DNA of 64,000 nt. It comes from JAAYYM01 sp964483155 (GTDB lineage Bacteria; Bacillota; Clostridia; Lachnospirales; Lachnospiraceae). The position numbers and the translations under genes were made by a program. The stretch spans positions 37,100 to 101,099 of the forward strand of contig CAZAAC010000002.1 in assembly GCA_964483155.1 (NCBI GenBank), written 5' to 3'. The notes under the pieces are model-generated. The model made no database searches. It saw only the letters and a list, made by a program, of their open reading frames with translations, and was not told the origin of the DNA. This document shows, one piece after another, positions 36,207 to 44,276 of this stretch; the first letter of the stretch is position 1; each line of letters opens with the position of its first letter.

Positions 36207-36238
36207 AACTCCATCCAGACAAAGTCATAGACGGAGTT
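36207..36238 (-). terminator. Terminator of the 16-codon unit
   Basis: In the minus direction AACTCCGTC pairs with GATGGAGTT (nine pairs, one G-U) with a 14-base loop, followed by TTTTGTT. The first base pairs with the last stop-codon base of the small ORF. Confidence 0.65.
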
Positions 36239-36288
36239 CACCATTCACCAATATACAATTTTTTTATGCCATAAACCTCTTCTCCCAT
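36238..36288 (-). CDS. Candidate 16-residue peptide MGEEVYGIKKLYIGEW
   Basis: A self-contained unit: promoter (36348-36377), AAGGGAG five bases before ATG 36288, sixteen codons, TGA, and an intrinsic terminator beginning at the stop. The peptide is short, amphipathic and ends in Trp. It could be a signalling or regulatory peptide, or the whole could be a small RNA in which the ORF is incidental. No homologue is recognised. It sits between the tmRNA terminator and the accessory pair, on the same strand. Confidence 0.45.
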   Translation of the reverse strand: MGEEVYGIKKLYIGEW

Positions 36289-36347
36289 GTATTCTCCCTT
36301 AAACATCCTTTAAACATCGGTCTGAAATAATTTACATATTTTGATTT

Positions 36348-36377
36348 ATTATAGCACAAATTAACAGAAATGGTCTA
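36348..36377 (-). promoter_or_regulatory. Predicted promoter of the 16-codon unit
   Basis: Perfect TATAAT on the minus strand (36348-36353) with TAGACC (36372-36377) 18 bases upstream (4 of 6 match). Confidence 0.5.
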
Positions 36378-36486
36378 TTTTTTACAAAAAATATTTCATC
36401 AACTATAATTCTCATTTATGTATGTATTTTATACCAATTTTATTATACCTATCCCCACCAAGAACCAAGCACCCACAAGGCAAAAG

Positions 36487-36537
36487 AAAAGAGTCCCACC
36501 TGCAGAGAATCACTTTCTCTATCGGCAGAACTCTTTT
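36487..36537 (-). terminator. Terminator after tmRNA
   Basis: Outer arms AAAAGAGT/ACTCTTTT with inner CTGC/GCAG and GAGAA/TTCTC stems form a long nested hairpin, followed in the minus direction by CTTTTCTTTT. A smaller hairpin GAGAGATT/AATCTCTC lies closer to tmRNA at 36544-36562. Confidence 0.75.
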
Positions 36538-36605
36538 AAATATGAGAGATTCAAAATCTCTCTTATTATAACATCACCCAAGCTGTTCGAGTGCATGTCA
36601 CGTCG

Positions 36606-36953
36606 TGGACCTGGCGGGAGTTGAACCCGCGTCCGAAAGCCCTTTCATTAAGACTTCTTCCATCACAGTCATTAGTTTGACATTCCCTCTGTGTAACGCC
36701 TAATGACAGGCTTTACATTTCAGTAGCTTCATAGATCTTCTATCTCCTCAAAGCTTTGAAGATAAAGTGCCTCGCTCATTTGATGCCGGGTTCTTAAATC
36801 GCGAGTTATTTAAGGCCGACAAGCAGCATTTAGGCTGCCGCTAATGAATAATTATCGTTTGCGTTTAAATTTAATTTTCGGCTGTTTTGTGCGGAACCGA
36901 ACCGCAGATGGCTATCTCAACTTCCAAACCCCCGTCGAAACCGGTACAAGCCC
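36606..36953 (-). ncRNA. ssrA: Transfer-messenger RNA (tmRNA)
   Basis: Rescues stalled ribosomes together with SmpB, whose gene is directly upstream. The 5' end GGGCTTG pairs with CAGGTCC at the 3' end through all seven acceptor positions, two of them G-U. GGTTTCGACGGGG follows the 5' end; the T-arm GGGTTCAACTCCC is near the 3' end. The tag reading frame starts GCAAACGATAATTATTCA and gives ANDNYSLAAA then TAA (36842-36874 region). The discriminator A is followed by CGA, so the CCA tail is not encoded and must be added. About 348 bases. Confidence 0.95.
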
Positions 36954-37002
36954 TAAGTCATTATTTGTACCTGTTGCGCAGAACATATCTTATTCAACTG
37001 TT

Positions 37003-37031
37003 ATTCTACAATATTATCGACATAAATACAA
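37003..37031 (-). promoter_or_regulatory. Predicted tmRNA promoter
   Basis: Minus-strand TTGTAT (37026-37031), 17-base spacer, TAGAAT (37003-37008). The start point would lie about 45 bases before the mature 5' end, requiring RNase P processing as usual. Confidence 0.5.
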
Positions 37032-37066
37032 TCAAATATTAGTAAATGATAGATATTCTATTATTG

Positions 37067-37531
37067 TTATAGATTTTTAATTTTAAAATCTTTCTCGACT
37101 TCTCTTCTTTGATCCTTCTTTGCAATATCCTGTCGTTTATCATAATTCTTCTTACCTTTTGCTAATCCAATCTCGACCTTTACCAGACGGCCACTAAGAT
37201 AAACCTGCAATGGCGCAATGGTATATCCCTGCTCGGAAATTTTGCCTCTCAGTTTATTGATTTCACTTTTATGGAGCAATAGTTTTCGTGTTCTTAGTGG
37301 ATCTTTATTAAATATATTACCTTTTTCATAGGGACTAATATGCATTCCATAAACAAAGACTTCTCCACCCTCAATCTTCACATAAGCCTCTTTGATGCTA
37401 CACTTTCCCATACGAAGAGACTTGACCTCTGTTCCGCTCAATGATATTCCAGCCTCATACTTCTCCTCAATAAAATAATCAAAGTATGCTTTTTTATTAT
37501 TTGCTATTAGTTTCATGCTGTTCTTGCCCAT
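37067..37531 (-). CDS. smpB: tmRNA-binding protein SmpB
   Basis: Binds the tRNA-like part of tmRNA and delivers it to stalled ribosomes. KLIANNKKAYFDYFIEEKYEAGISLSGTEVKSLR is the conserved N-terminal beta-barrel region; YVKIEGGEVFVYGMHISPYEKGN, RTRKLLLHKSEINKL and GLAKGKKNYDKRQDIAKKD (the C-terminal tail that reads the mRNA channel) follow. 154 residues. ATG 37531 has GAGGAG six bases upstream, three bases after rnr. Gene order rnr-smpB-ssrA groups trans-translation with the RNase that degrades the released mRNA. Confidence 0.97.
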   Translation of the reverse strand: MGKNSMKLIANNKKAYFDYFIEEKYEAGISLSGTEVKSLRMGKCSIKEAYVKIEGGEVFVYGMHISPYEKGNIFNKDPLRTRKLLLHKSEINKLRGKISEQGYTIAPLQVYLSGRLVKVEIGLAKGKKNYDKRQDIAKKDQRREVEKDFKIKNL

Positions 37532-37534
37532 AAC

Positions 37535-39682
37535 CTACTCCTCTGGAATAATAAAATCAATCGTTCTGTCATTTTTATCGGTTCCGTTCACCTGTACTTT
37601 AATCTTTTCACCCAGCTGATACTTTTTATGTGTCATCTCGCCAACCATTTCATAATTATTCTCATCATATTTGTAATAATCTCCTGTCAGCTTTGATACA
37701 TGAATCAGCCCTTCAATGGTATTCGGTAATTCTACATAAATTCCCCAATTTGTAATACCTGATATTACGCCTTCAAAAACTTCACCGATGCGTTTTTCCA
37801 TAAACTCTACTTTTTTCAGTTTTTCCGTATCTCTCTCGGCATCATCTGCACGGCGTTCCATTTCGCTTGTATGCTTGGCAACCTCCGGTAATATTTTCTC
37901 ATAATGCTCTACGCGCTTTTCCTTCAACCGCCCACGCAGATTTTCTTTAATGATTCTATGAATCTGCAAATCCGGATAGCGTCTGATCGGAGAAGTGAAG
38001 TGACAATAATAACGACAGGCCAGTCCAAAATGACCTTCACTAACGGTCGCGTATTTAGCACGCTTCATGGAGCGAAGCGTCAATCTACAGATCAAGTCTT
38101 CTTCAGGTGTCCCCTCTATATTGGTAAGTAACTTCTGTAATTCCTTCGGGTGTATTTCTTCATCCTTGATTTTGATTCCATATCCAAAATTTCGAATAAA
38201 CATTGCCAGCTTCTGTATTTTCTCCGGATCTGGATTTTCATGGCTTCGATAAAGAAAAGGTAGTTCCTGCCAATAGTATTCCTGCGCCACTGTTTCATTT
38301 GCAACTAGCATAAACTCCTCAATCATTTTTGTTGCAACATTGCGCTCATATGGCTTAATCTCTATCGGATATCCCTTTTTATCTAATATTATTTTTGTCT
38401 CTGGAAAATCAAAATCAATGGAACCTCTGTTTTTTCTTTTTTTACGAAGTACAGCTGCTAATTCCTCCATCTTATTTAACATGGGTAACAAATTCTCATA
38501 TCGCTCTATTTGCTCTTGATCATGTAATGCTAATATTGCATTCACTGCAGTATAACTCATGCGTTGGTCTACGCATATTATGGTTTCTGCTATTTTATGA
38601 TTCACAACATCACCTTTTGCATCAATTGTCATAATACAGCTAAGTGCCAAACGATTTTCTCCTGCGTTTAAAGAACATATCCCGTTTGAAAGTTTATGAG
38701 GAAGCATTGGAATAACCCTGTCTACTAAATATACACTTGTCCCTCTGTTTAATGCTTCTTGATCGAGCGCACTGCGTTCTTGCACATAATTCGTCACATC
38801 TGCTATGTGCACACCCAGTTTATAATACTCGCCGTCTTGTTCGAGACTTACTGCATCATCTAAATCCTTCGCGTCTTCCCCATCTATTGTTATCATTAGC
38901 AAATTCCGCAAATCCAGACGGCCCAACATATCCGCTTCTGTCACTTCCTCTGCTACTTTTTCAACCTGACTCATTACTTTTTCCGAAAATTCTACAGGGA
39001 GATCATAGTTTTTGACAATTGACATGATGTCAACTCCAGGATCGTTTATATGCCCTATTATTTCGATAATCTTTCCTTCTGGGCTTTTCTTTACCGACCC
39101 ATAATCTATGATTTCTACAACAACCTTATGCCCATCTACCGCTCCATTTGCACGTTCTACCGGTATAAAGATATCCTCTGCAAATCTCTTATTATCAGGA
39201 ACTACAAATCCATAACTTTTTGAAGATTTCTCATAAATTCCTACCAAGTGATTTGTTGCTCTCTCTAAAACATTTAGTATCTTGCCTTCCTGACGCTTTC
39301 CACTCGAGTTTGCACATAAAGCCACCATAACCTTGTCACCGTGCATGGCACCATTTATATTCTTTTCTGCAATAAAGAGGTCATCTTCCCTGTCCTCTAC
39401 TTCAACAAATCCAAATCCGTGCTGATTGGCTGTAAAAACACCTACTATTCCCTCGACAGTGCTTATCATATATTTCCCTTTTTTGGTACACTGAATTGAA
39501 CCATCCTTTAACAGCCCCAGCAATATATTTTTCAGCTCTTCTCTATCCTTTTTTCCTATCTGTAGCATAATTGCTAATTCTTTCTCTTTCATCGGAACAT
39601 ATTTCTTGTTCCTTAGCAAGTCCAGAATCGCTTTTTTACGTATGCTGTTTACTTCCGTTTCTTCTATTTTCTCTTTGTTCAT
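37535..39682 (-). CDS. rnr: Ribonuclease R
   Basis: 3'-5' exoribonuclease able to digest structured RNA. Order: N-terminal helix-turn-helix-like segment (residues 10-70), cold-shock domains (GIVGVFTANQHGFGFVEVEDREDDLFI), the RNB catalytic domain with TIDGEDAKDLDDAVSL holding the Mg-binding aspartates, HFTSPIRRYPDL, and a C-terminal S1 domain (GVISGITNWGIYVELPNTIEGLIHVSKL). 715 residues, family-typical. GGAGAG precedes ATG 39682. Upstream is secG with a terminator between them. Confidence 0.96.
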   Translation of the reverse strand: MNKEKIEETEVNSIRKKAILDLLRNKKYVPMKEKELAIMLQIGKKDREELKNILLGLLKDGSIQCTKKGKYMISTVEGIVGVFTANQHGFGFVEVEDREDDLFIAEKNINGAMHGDKVMVALCANSSGKRQEGKILNVLERATNHLVGIYEKSSKSYGFVVPDNKRFAEDIFIPVERANGAVDGHKVVVEIIDYGSVKKSPEGKIIEIIGHINDPGVDIMSIVKNYDLPVEFSEKVMSQVEKVAEEVTEADMLGRLDLRNLLMITIDGEDAKDLDDAVSLEQDGEYYKLGVHIADVTNYVQERSALDQEALNRGTSVYLVDRVIPMLPHKLSNGICSLNAGENRLALSCIMTIDAKGDVVNHKIAETIICVDQRMSYTAVNAILALHDQEQIERYENLLPMLNKMEELAAVLRKKRKNRGSIDFDFPETKIILDKKGYPIEIKPYERNVATKMIEEFMLVANETVAQEYYWQELPFLYRSHENPDPEKIQKLAMFIRNFGYGIKIKDEEIHPKELQKLLTNIEGTPEEDLICRLTLRSMKRAKYATVSEGHFGLACRYYCHFTSPIRRYPDLQIHRIIKENLRGRLKEKRVEHYEKILPEVAKHTSEMERRADDAERDTEKLKKVEFMEKRIGEVFEGVISGITNWGIYVELPNTIEGLIHVSKLTGDYYKYDENNYEMVGEMTHKKYQLGEKIKVQVNGTDKNDRTIDFIIPEE

Positions 39683-39717
39683 TACTCTCCTCTTATTTTA
39701 AAAATCTTATAAGCAAA

Positions 39718-39746
39718 AAACACTCTTGGATTATCCAAGAGTGTTT
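39718..39746 (-). terminator. Terminator after secG
   Basis: AAACACTCTTGGA (39718-39730) and TCCAAGAGTGTTT (39734-39746) form a perfect 13-bp stem; a run of T follows in the minus direction. It separates secG from rnr, although rnr is only about 35 bases further on, so read-through is plausible. Confidence 0.9.
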
Positions 39747-39758
39747 CAACTTTGTTAT

Positions 39759-39998
39759 CTAGAATTTGCTCAAATTGAGTAATACAGCTAATACCATAAA
39801 ACCAATTGCCAAAAATCTAGTTGTCTTCACCAATGCGCCTTCCATGGAGCGTCCTTTATTCTTACCCCAGTAAGTTTCTGCTGCACCGCTGATAGCTCCT
39901 AATCCTGCTGATTTTCCTTCTTGAAGCAATACAATTGTTGATAAAGCAATCGAAACAAGTATAAATATTATTGTTAAAACAACTCTTAATGTGCTCAC
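39759..39998 (-). CDS. secG: Preprotein translocase subunit SecG
   Basis: Small membrane subunit of SecYEG. Two helices: LRVVLTIIFILVSIALSTIVLLQ and FLAIGFMVLAVLLNLSKF, separated by the conserved cytoplasmic loop GKSAGLGAISGAAETYWGKNKG. 79 residues. GTG start at 39998 with GGAGGT seven bases upstream. It has its own promoter. Confidence 0.95.
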   Translation of the reverse strand: MSTLRVVLTIIFILVSIALSTIVLLQEGKSAGLGAISGAAETYWGKNKGRSMEGALVKTTRFLAIGFMVLAVLLNLSKF

Positions 39999-40029
39999 TA
40001 GTACACCTCCTAAATATCACGCATAAATT

Positions 40030-40058
40030 AGTGTATCATAACCTTTCAGTATTTTCAA
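40030..40058 (-). promoter_or_regulatory. Predicted secG promoter
   Basis: Minus-strand TTGAAA (40053-40058), 17-base spacer, TACACT (40030-40035), about 30 bases before the GTG. Confidence 0.6.
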
Positions 40059-40090
40059 CCACTTTCTTACTTTTGCATAAGATTTTATTC

Positions 40091-40840
40091 TTATTTGTAG
40101 TTGACAATTTTTCCAAAGTCCGGTTTTAATGCTGCTCCGCCTACTAAACCACCGTCTATGTCAGCCTGTGAAAAGAGTTCAGAAGCACTTGCTGCTGATA
40201 CAGAGCCACCATACTGGATACGGATTGCTTCTGCTGTCGCCTGGTCATATACTTCGCCGATACATGCACGGATTGCTGCGCATACTTCCTGTGCCTGTTC
40301 CGTTGTTGCAACTTTACCGGTACCAATTGCCCAAATAGGCTCATAAGCAATAACAGCCGTCTTAGCCTGCTCTGCTGAAACATTTAGGAATGCAATCTTG
40401 ATTTGTTTTCTAATCCAATCAATCGTTACGCCCTGTTCTCTCTGTGTTAAGGTCTCACCACAACAAACGATTGGTGTAATACCATGCTCGAATGCTTTTA
40501 CTACTTTTTTATTCACAGTCTCATCGGTCTCAGCAAAGTACTCTCTTCTTTCTGAATGTCCAATGATAACATATTTAACCCCTGCGTCCGTAAGCATAGC
40601 TGGTGAAATTTCGCCTGTATAGGCACCGCTCTCTTCATAATACATATTCTCTGCACCAATAGCAATATTAGAGCCTTTTGCTGCCTCCATTGCTGGGATG
40701 ATGTCAATAGCAGGTACACAAAACACTACATCGGCATACTCACATGCCACAAGTGGTTTTAATTCATTAATAAGAGCAACCGCCTCGCTTGGCGTCATGT
40801 TCATTTTCCAATTTCCAGCAATAATTTTTTTTCTTGCCAT
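40091..40840 (-). CDS. tpiA: Triosephosphate isomerase
   Basis: Interconverts dihydroxyacetone phosphate and glyceraldehyde 3-phosphate. IAGNWKMN (substrate Asn/Lys), VIIGHSERRE (catalytic His), AYEPIWAIGTGKVAT (catalytic Glu) and IQYGGSVSAAS, DGGLVGGAALK are all present. 249 residues. ATG 40840 with GAGGAT upstream. It follows pgk by 17 bases, so pgk-tpiA are co-transcribed. Confidence 0.97.
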   Translation of the reverse strand: MARKKIIAGNWKMNMTPSEAVALINELKPLVACEYADVVFCVPAIDIIPAMEAAKGSNIAIGAENMYYEESGAYTGEISPAMLTDAGVKYVIIGHSERREYFAETDETVNKKVVKAFEHGITPIVCCGETLTQREQGVTIDWIRKQIKIAFLNVSAEQAKTAVIAYEPIWAIGTGKVATTEQAQEVCAAIRACIGEVYDQATAEAIRIQYGGSVSAASASELFSQADIDGGLVGGAALKPDFGKIVNYK

Positions 40841-40857
40841 TATAATATCCTCTTTTC

Positions 40858-42066
40858 TTATTTATCGTTAGCAGCTACAACGCCTGGCAATTCCTTGCCT
40901 TCAAGGAACTCCAGTGACGCACCGCCACCTGTTGAAATATGTGTCATTCTGTCTCCAAAGCCTAACTGATTAACTGCCGCTGCTGAATCACCACCGCCAA
41001 TAATCGTCGTCGCATCTGTTTCAGCAAGTGCTTTTGCTACAGCAATCGTACCTTTTGCAAGAATAGGATTTTCAAATACTCCCATTGGTCCATTCCATAC
41101 AACCGTCTTTGCAGACTTAACTGCCTCTGCATATAGTATTGCTGTTTCTGGTCCAATATCTAAACCTTCCATATTCGCTGGAATAACATCTGAAGCTACA
41201 TCAGAAACTTCGATCTCAGCATCTATTGGATTCGGAAAACCTGCTGCAATTGTAGTATCAACAGGAAGTAAAAGCTTTTTACCAAGTTTTTCTGCTTTTT
41301 CCATCATTTCTTTACAGTATTCCACTTTTTCATTATCTACTAATGAATTTCCTACCTCATATCCTTTTGCTTTCAAAAAGGTAAATGCCATTCCCCCACC
41401 AATAATAAGTGTATCGCACTTGTCAAGTAGATTAGAAATAACATTCAGCTTATCAGCAACCTTTGCACCGCCCAAAATTGCTACAAAAGGTCTTACTGGA
41501 TCATCTATTGCATTACCAAGAAAATCAATTTCTTTTTGCATTAAGTATCCAACAACTGCTGTATCAACAAGTTCAGCCACACCTACATTAGAGCAATGTG
41601 CTCTGTGTGCTGTACCAAAAGCATCATTTACAAATACATCGCAAATCGAAGCCAATTCTTTTGAAAATGCTTCTCCGTTCTTTGTCTCTTCAATTCTATA
41701 GCGTGTATTTTCAAGCAAAATAACGTCTCCGTCTTTCATTGCTTCAATAGCCGCTTTTGCATTTACACCAACCACTTCGTTATCAGCCGCAAATTTCACT
41801 TCTTGCCCTAATAATTCTGTAAGTGCTTTTGCTACAGGTGCTAATGACAATTCAGGCTTTGGCTCTCCTTTAGGTTTTCCTAAATGTGAACAGAGAATTA
41901 CCTTTCCACCGTCTGCAATCAATTTCTTAATTGTAGGAAGTGCTGCTGTCAAACGATTATTGTCTGTAATAACGCCCTCTTTTAAAGGCACATTGAAATC
42001 ACATCTACAGAGTACGCGCTGTCCTTTTACGTTAATATCATCTACTGATTTTTTGTTTAAACCCAT
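40858..42066 (-). CDS. pgk: Phosphoglycerate kinase
   Basis: Transfers phosphate from 1,3-bisphosphoglycerate to ADP. RCDFNVPLKEG, ILCSHLGKPKGEP, NDAFGTAHRAHCSN, AILGGAKVADKLNVI, GGGMAFTFLKAKG, WNGPMGVFENP, and the nucleotide loop GGGDSAAAVNQLG with STGGGASLEFLEG. About 402 residues. ATG 42066 has AAAGGAGGA nine bases upstream; the frame upstream would run through the preceding terminator. The terminator between gap and pgk suggests gap is made in excess. Confidence 0.97.
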   Translation of the reverse strand: MGLNKKSVDDINVKGQRVLCRCDFNVPLKEGVITDNNRLTAALPTIKKLIADGGKVILCSHLGKPKGEPKPELSLAPVAKALTELLGQEVKFAADNEVVGVNAKAAIEAMKDGDVILLENTRYRIEETKNGEAFSKELASICDVFVNDAFGTAHRAHCSNVGVAELVDTAVVGYLMQKEIDFLGNAIDDPVRPFVAILGGAKVADKLNVISNLLDKCDTLIIGGGMAFTFLKAKGYEVGNSLVDNEKVEYCKEMMEKAEKLGKKLLLPVDTTIAAGFPNPIDAEIEVSDVASDVIPANMEGLDIGPETAILYAEAVKSAKTVVWNGPMGVFENPILAKGTIAVAKALAETDATTIIGGGDSAAAVNQLGFGDRMTHISTGGGASLEFLEGKELPGVVAANDK

Positions 42067-42094
42067 AACTGAATCCTCCTTTGATTTTAAAAAA

Positions 42095-42117
42095 GGTCCG
42101 GCCCATGAGGCCGGACC
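42095..42117 (-). terminator. Terminator between gap and pgk
   Basis: GGTCCGGCC (42095-42103) and GGCCGGACC (42109-42117), loop of five, then a run of T in the minus direction (42089-42094). Very GC-rich for this region. Confidence 0.9.
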
Positions 42118-42142
42118 CGTAAAGATCATTAATGTAACAGAA

Positions 42143-43138
42143 CTATTTCAATTCTGAGAAGTATTTGATTGTTCTAACCATCTGTGATGTGTAAGAATTT
42201 TCATTGTCATACCATGAAATAACCTGAACCTGTGTATCTCCACTTTCCATAGGAGCTACCATAGTCTGTGTTGCATCAAAGATTGAACCATAAGTGCTTC
42301 CAACGATATCGCTTGAAACGATTTCATCTGTATTGTATGCAAAAGACTCTGTAGCAGCAGCTTTCATTGCATCATTTACCTGGTCTTTTGTTACAATTCC
42401 TTTAACAACTGCAATCAGGATTGTTGTAGAACCTGTAGAAACAGGAACACGTTGTGCAGAACCGATTAATTTACCATTCAATTCAGGAATAACTAAACCA
42501 ATTGCTTTTGCTGCGCCTGTAGAGTTAGGAACGATATTTGCAGCGCCTGCACGGCTTCTTCTTAAATCGCCACCTCTGTGAGGTCCGTCAAGAAGCATCT
42601 GGTCTCCAGTGTAAGCATGAATTGTGCTCATGNNNNNNNNNNTTAATGCTTTTGCCATAGGTGCTAAGCAGTTTGTTGTACAAGATGCTGCTGAAATAAC
42701 ATCATCTGTAGCTTTAAGAATATCATGGTTAACATTGAAAACAACAGTAGGAAGATCGTTTCCTGCTGGTGCAGAAATAACAACCTTACGAGCGCCTGCA
42801 TTGATGTGTGCCATTGATTTTTCTTTTGATGTATAGAAACCTGTACATTCAAGAACTACGTCTACTTTAAGCTCTCCCCATGGAAGATTTGCTGCATTTG
42901 CTTCTTTATAAATTGTAATTTTCTTTCCATCAACTGTAATAGAATCATCTCCTGCTTCAACCTTATCAGCTAAAGCATATTTTCCCTGCGATGAATCATA
43001 CTTCAACAAATGTGCAAGCATTTTAGGGCTTGTTAAATCATTGATTGCTACTACTTCATAACCTTCTGCACCAAACATTTGTCTGAATGCAAGACGACCA
43101 ATACGGCCAAATCCATTAATTGCTACTCTTACTGCCAT
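42143..43138 (-). CDS. gap: Glyceraldehyde-3-phosphate dehydrogenase, type I, with a sequence gap
   Basis: NAD-dependent glycolytic enzyme. INGFGRIGRLAFRQ binds NAD; ISAASCTTNCLAPM holds the catalytic Cys; STIHAYTGDQ the catalytic His; RRSRAGAANIVPNSTGAAKA and WYDNENSYTSQMV complete the family pattern. Ten N bases break the helix after the catalytic Cys: relatives have about ten residues between KAL and MSTIHAYT, here only four codons fit, so about 18 bases more than the placeholder are missing. ATG 43138 has AGGAGG upstream. Otherwise full length. Confidence 0.95.
   Translation of the reverse strand: MAVRVAINGFGRIGRLAFRQMFGAEGYEVVAINDLTSPKMLAHLLKYDSSQGKYALADKVEAGDDSITVDGKKITIYKEANAANLPWGELKVDVVLECTGFYTSKEKSMAHINAGARKVVISAPAGNDLPTVVFNVNHDILKATDDVISAASCTTNCLAPMAKALXXXXMSTIHAYTGDQMLLDGPHRGGDLRRSRAGAANIVPNSTGAAKAIGLVIPELNGKLIGSAQRVPVSTGSTTILIAVVKGIVTKDQVNDAMKAAATESFAYNTDEIVSSDIVGSTYGSIFDATQTMVAPMESGDTQVQVISWYDNENSYTSQMVRTIKYFSELK
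42633..42642. other. Assembly gap (ten N)
   Basis: Placeholder run inside gap. It keeps the frame by coincidence of size. Confidence 0.99.
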
Positions 43139-43420
43139 TTGAAATTCCTCCTAAAATATATAGTATTATTGGGTTACTGTTAATATGCACAAACACATTT
43201 CTGTGCTGTGTTATAATGTAAGCGCAAAAATCACGCCAAAAATTATCAGCAGATTTATTCTACTAAATCTATACATAAAATTCAAGTGCTTTTTTGTACT
43301 ATATCTAATAATAACGTCTTTTTTACAATTATACCAATGAAATGACATGATTATTCCTATTTTTTATATACTATTTTTTATAAAAATACGCTATACTGTT
43401 TACTATAAAAGGAGTCGGCG

Positions 43421-44233
43421 ATGATAAAATATGATTTTCATTTACATACAGAACATTCAAGTGACAGCGATACGCCAATGTTGGCTATGGTGAAAAAAGG
43501 AATTTCTTTAGGCTTGCTCGCTATGTGTTTTACAGAACACGAGGATATTGATTTCCCTGCGTCAGAAAAAGGGACTTCAAATTTCGAAGTTGATCTTTCT
43601 CTTTACTATTCTGAATTATGTAAACTGAAAGAAATCTATAAGGGGAAAATTGACTTATTATTTGGCATAGAACTTGGTCTGCAGCCACACTTGACTGATC
43701 AGTATCAGAATTATGTAAATCAAAATAAATTTGACTTTATTATAGGTTCTTCACATGTGGTTGATAAAATTGACCCTTATTATCCTGCCTATTTTCAGGG
43801 TCGCAGTGAGGATGCTTCCTACCTTCGTTATTTTGAATCTGAATTAGAAAGTGTCAGATTGTTTGATACCTATGATGTTTATGGTCATCTTGATTATATT
43901 GTACGCTATGGTCCTAATAAAAATCTGTACTACACTTATGAGAAATATGCAGACATTTTAGATGAAATACTCAAGGTTATCATTCAAAAAGGAAAAGGAA
44001 TCGAAATCAATACTGGAGGATTGCGGTATGGTCTTGGGCATCCAAATCCTACTGAAACTATTATCAAACGCTATAAAGAACTCGGTGGCGAAATCATAAC
44101 CCTTGGTTCTGATGCCCATACACCTGATTATATTACATATGAATTTGATAGAGCCGAAGCTATTCTTAAAAAAAGCGGTTTTCAATATTATACTATATTT
44201 GAAAACCGCATTCCAAGTTTTGTTAAATTGTAA
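43421..44233 (+). CDS. PHP-domain histidinol-phosphatase family protein
   Basis: Metal-dependent phosphoesterase. The four PHP motifs: DFHLHTEHSSDS, CFTEHEDIDF, GIELGLQP with IIGSSHVVD, and TLGSDAHTPDYI; YGHLDYIVRYG is also conserved. 270 residues, HisK-type. It may hydrolyse histidinol phosphate, though no other histidine genes are nearby and PHP proteins act on varied phosphate esters. ATG with AAAGGAG seven bases upstream. It is divergent from gap and convergent with mnmA. The 282 bases before it hold the gap promoter region; I see no gene there. Confidence 0.85.
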   Translation: MIKYDFHLHTEHSSDSDTPMLAMVKKGISLGLLAMCFTEHEDIDFPASEKGTSNFEVDLSLYYSELCKLKEIYKGKIDLLFGIELGLQPHLTDQYQNYVNQNKFDFIIGSSHVVDKIDPYYPAYFQGRSEDASYLRYFESELESVRLFDTYDVYGHLDYIVRYGPNKNLYYTYEKYADILDEILKVIIQKGKGIEINTGGLRYGLGHPNPTETIIKRYKELGGEIITLGSDAHTPDYITYEFDRAEAILKKSGFQYYTIFENRIPSFVKL

Positions 44234-44276
44234 TTTCTGATTGTAATTTCTGATTCTCCATTCTGCTACAGTTTCA

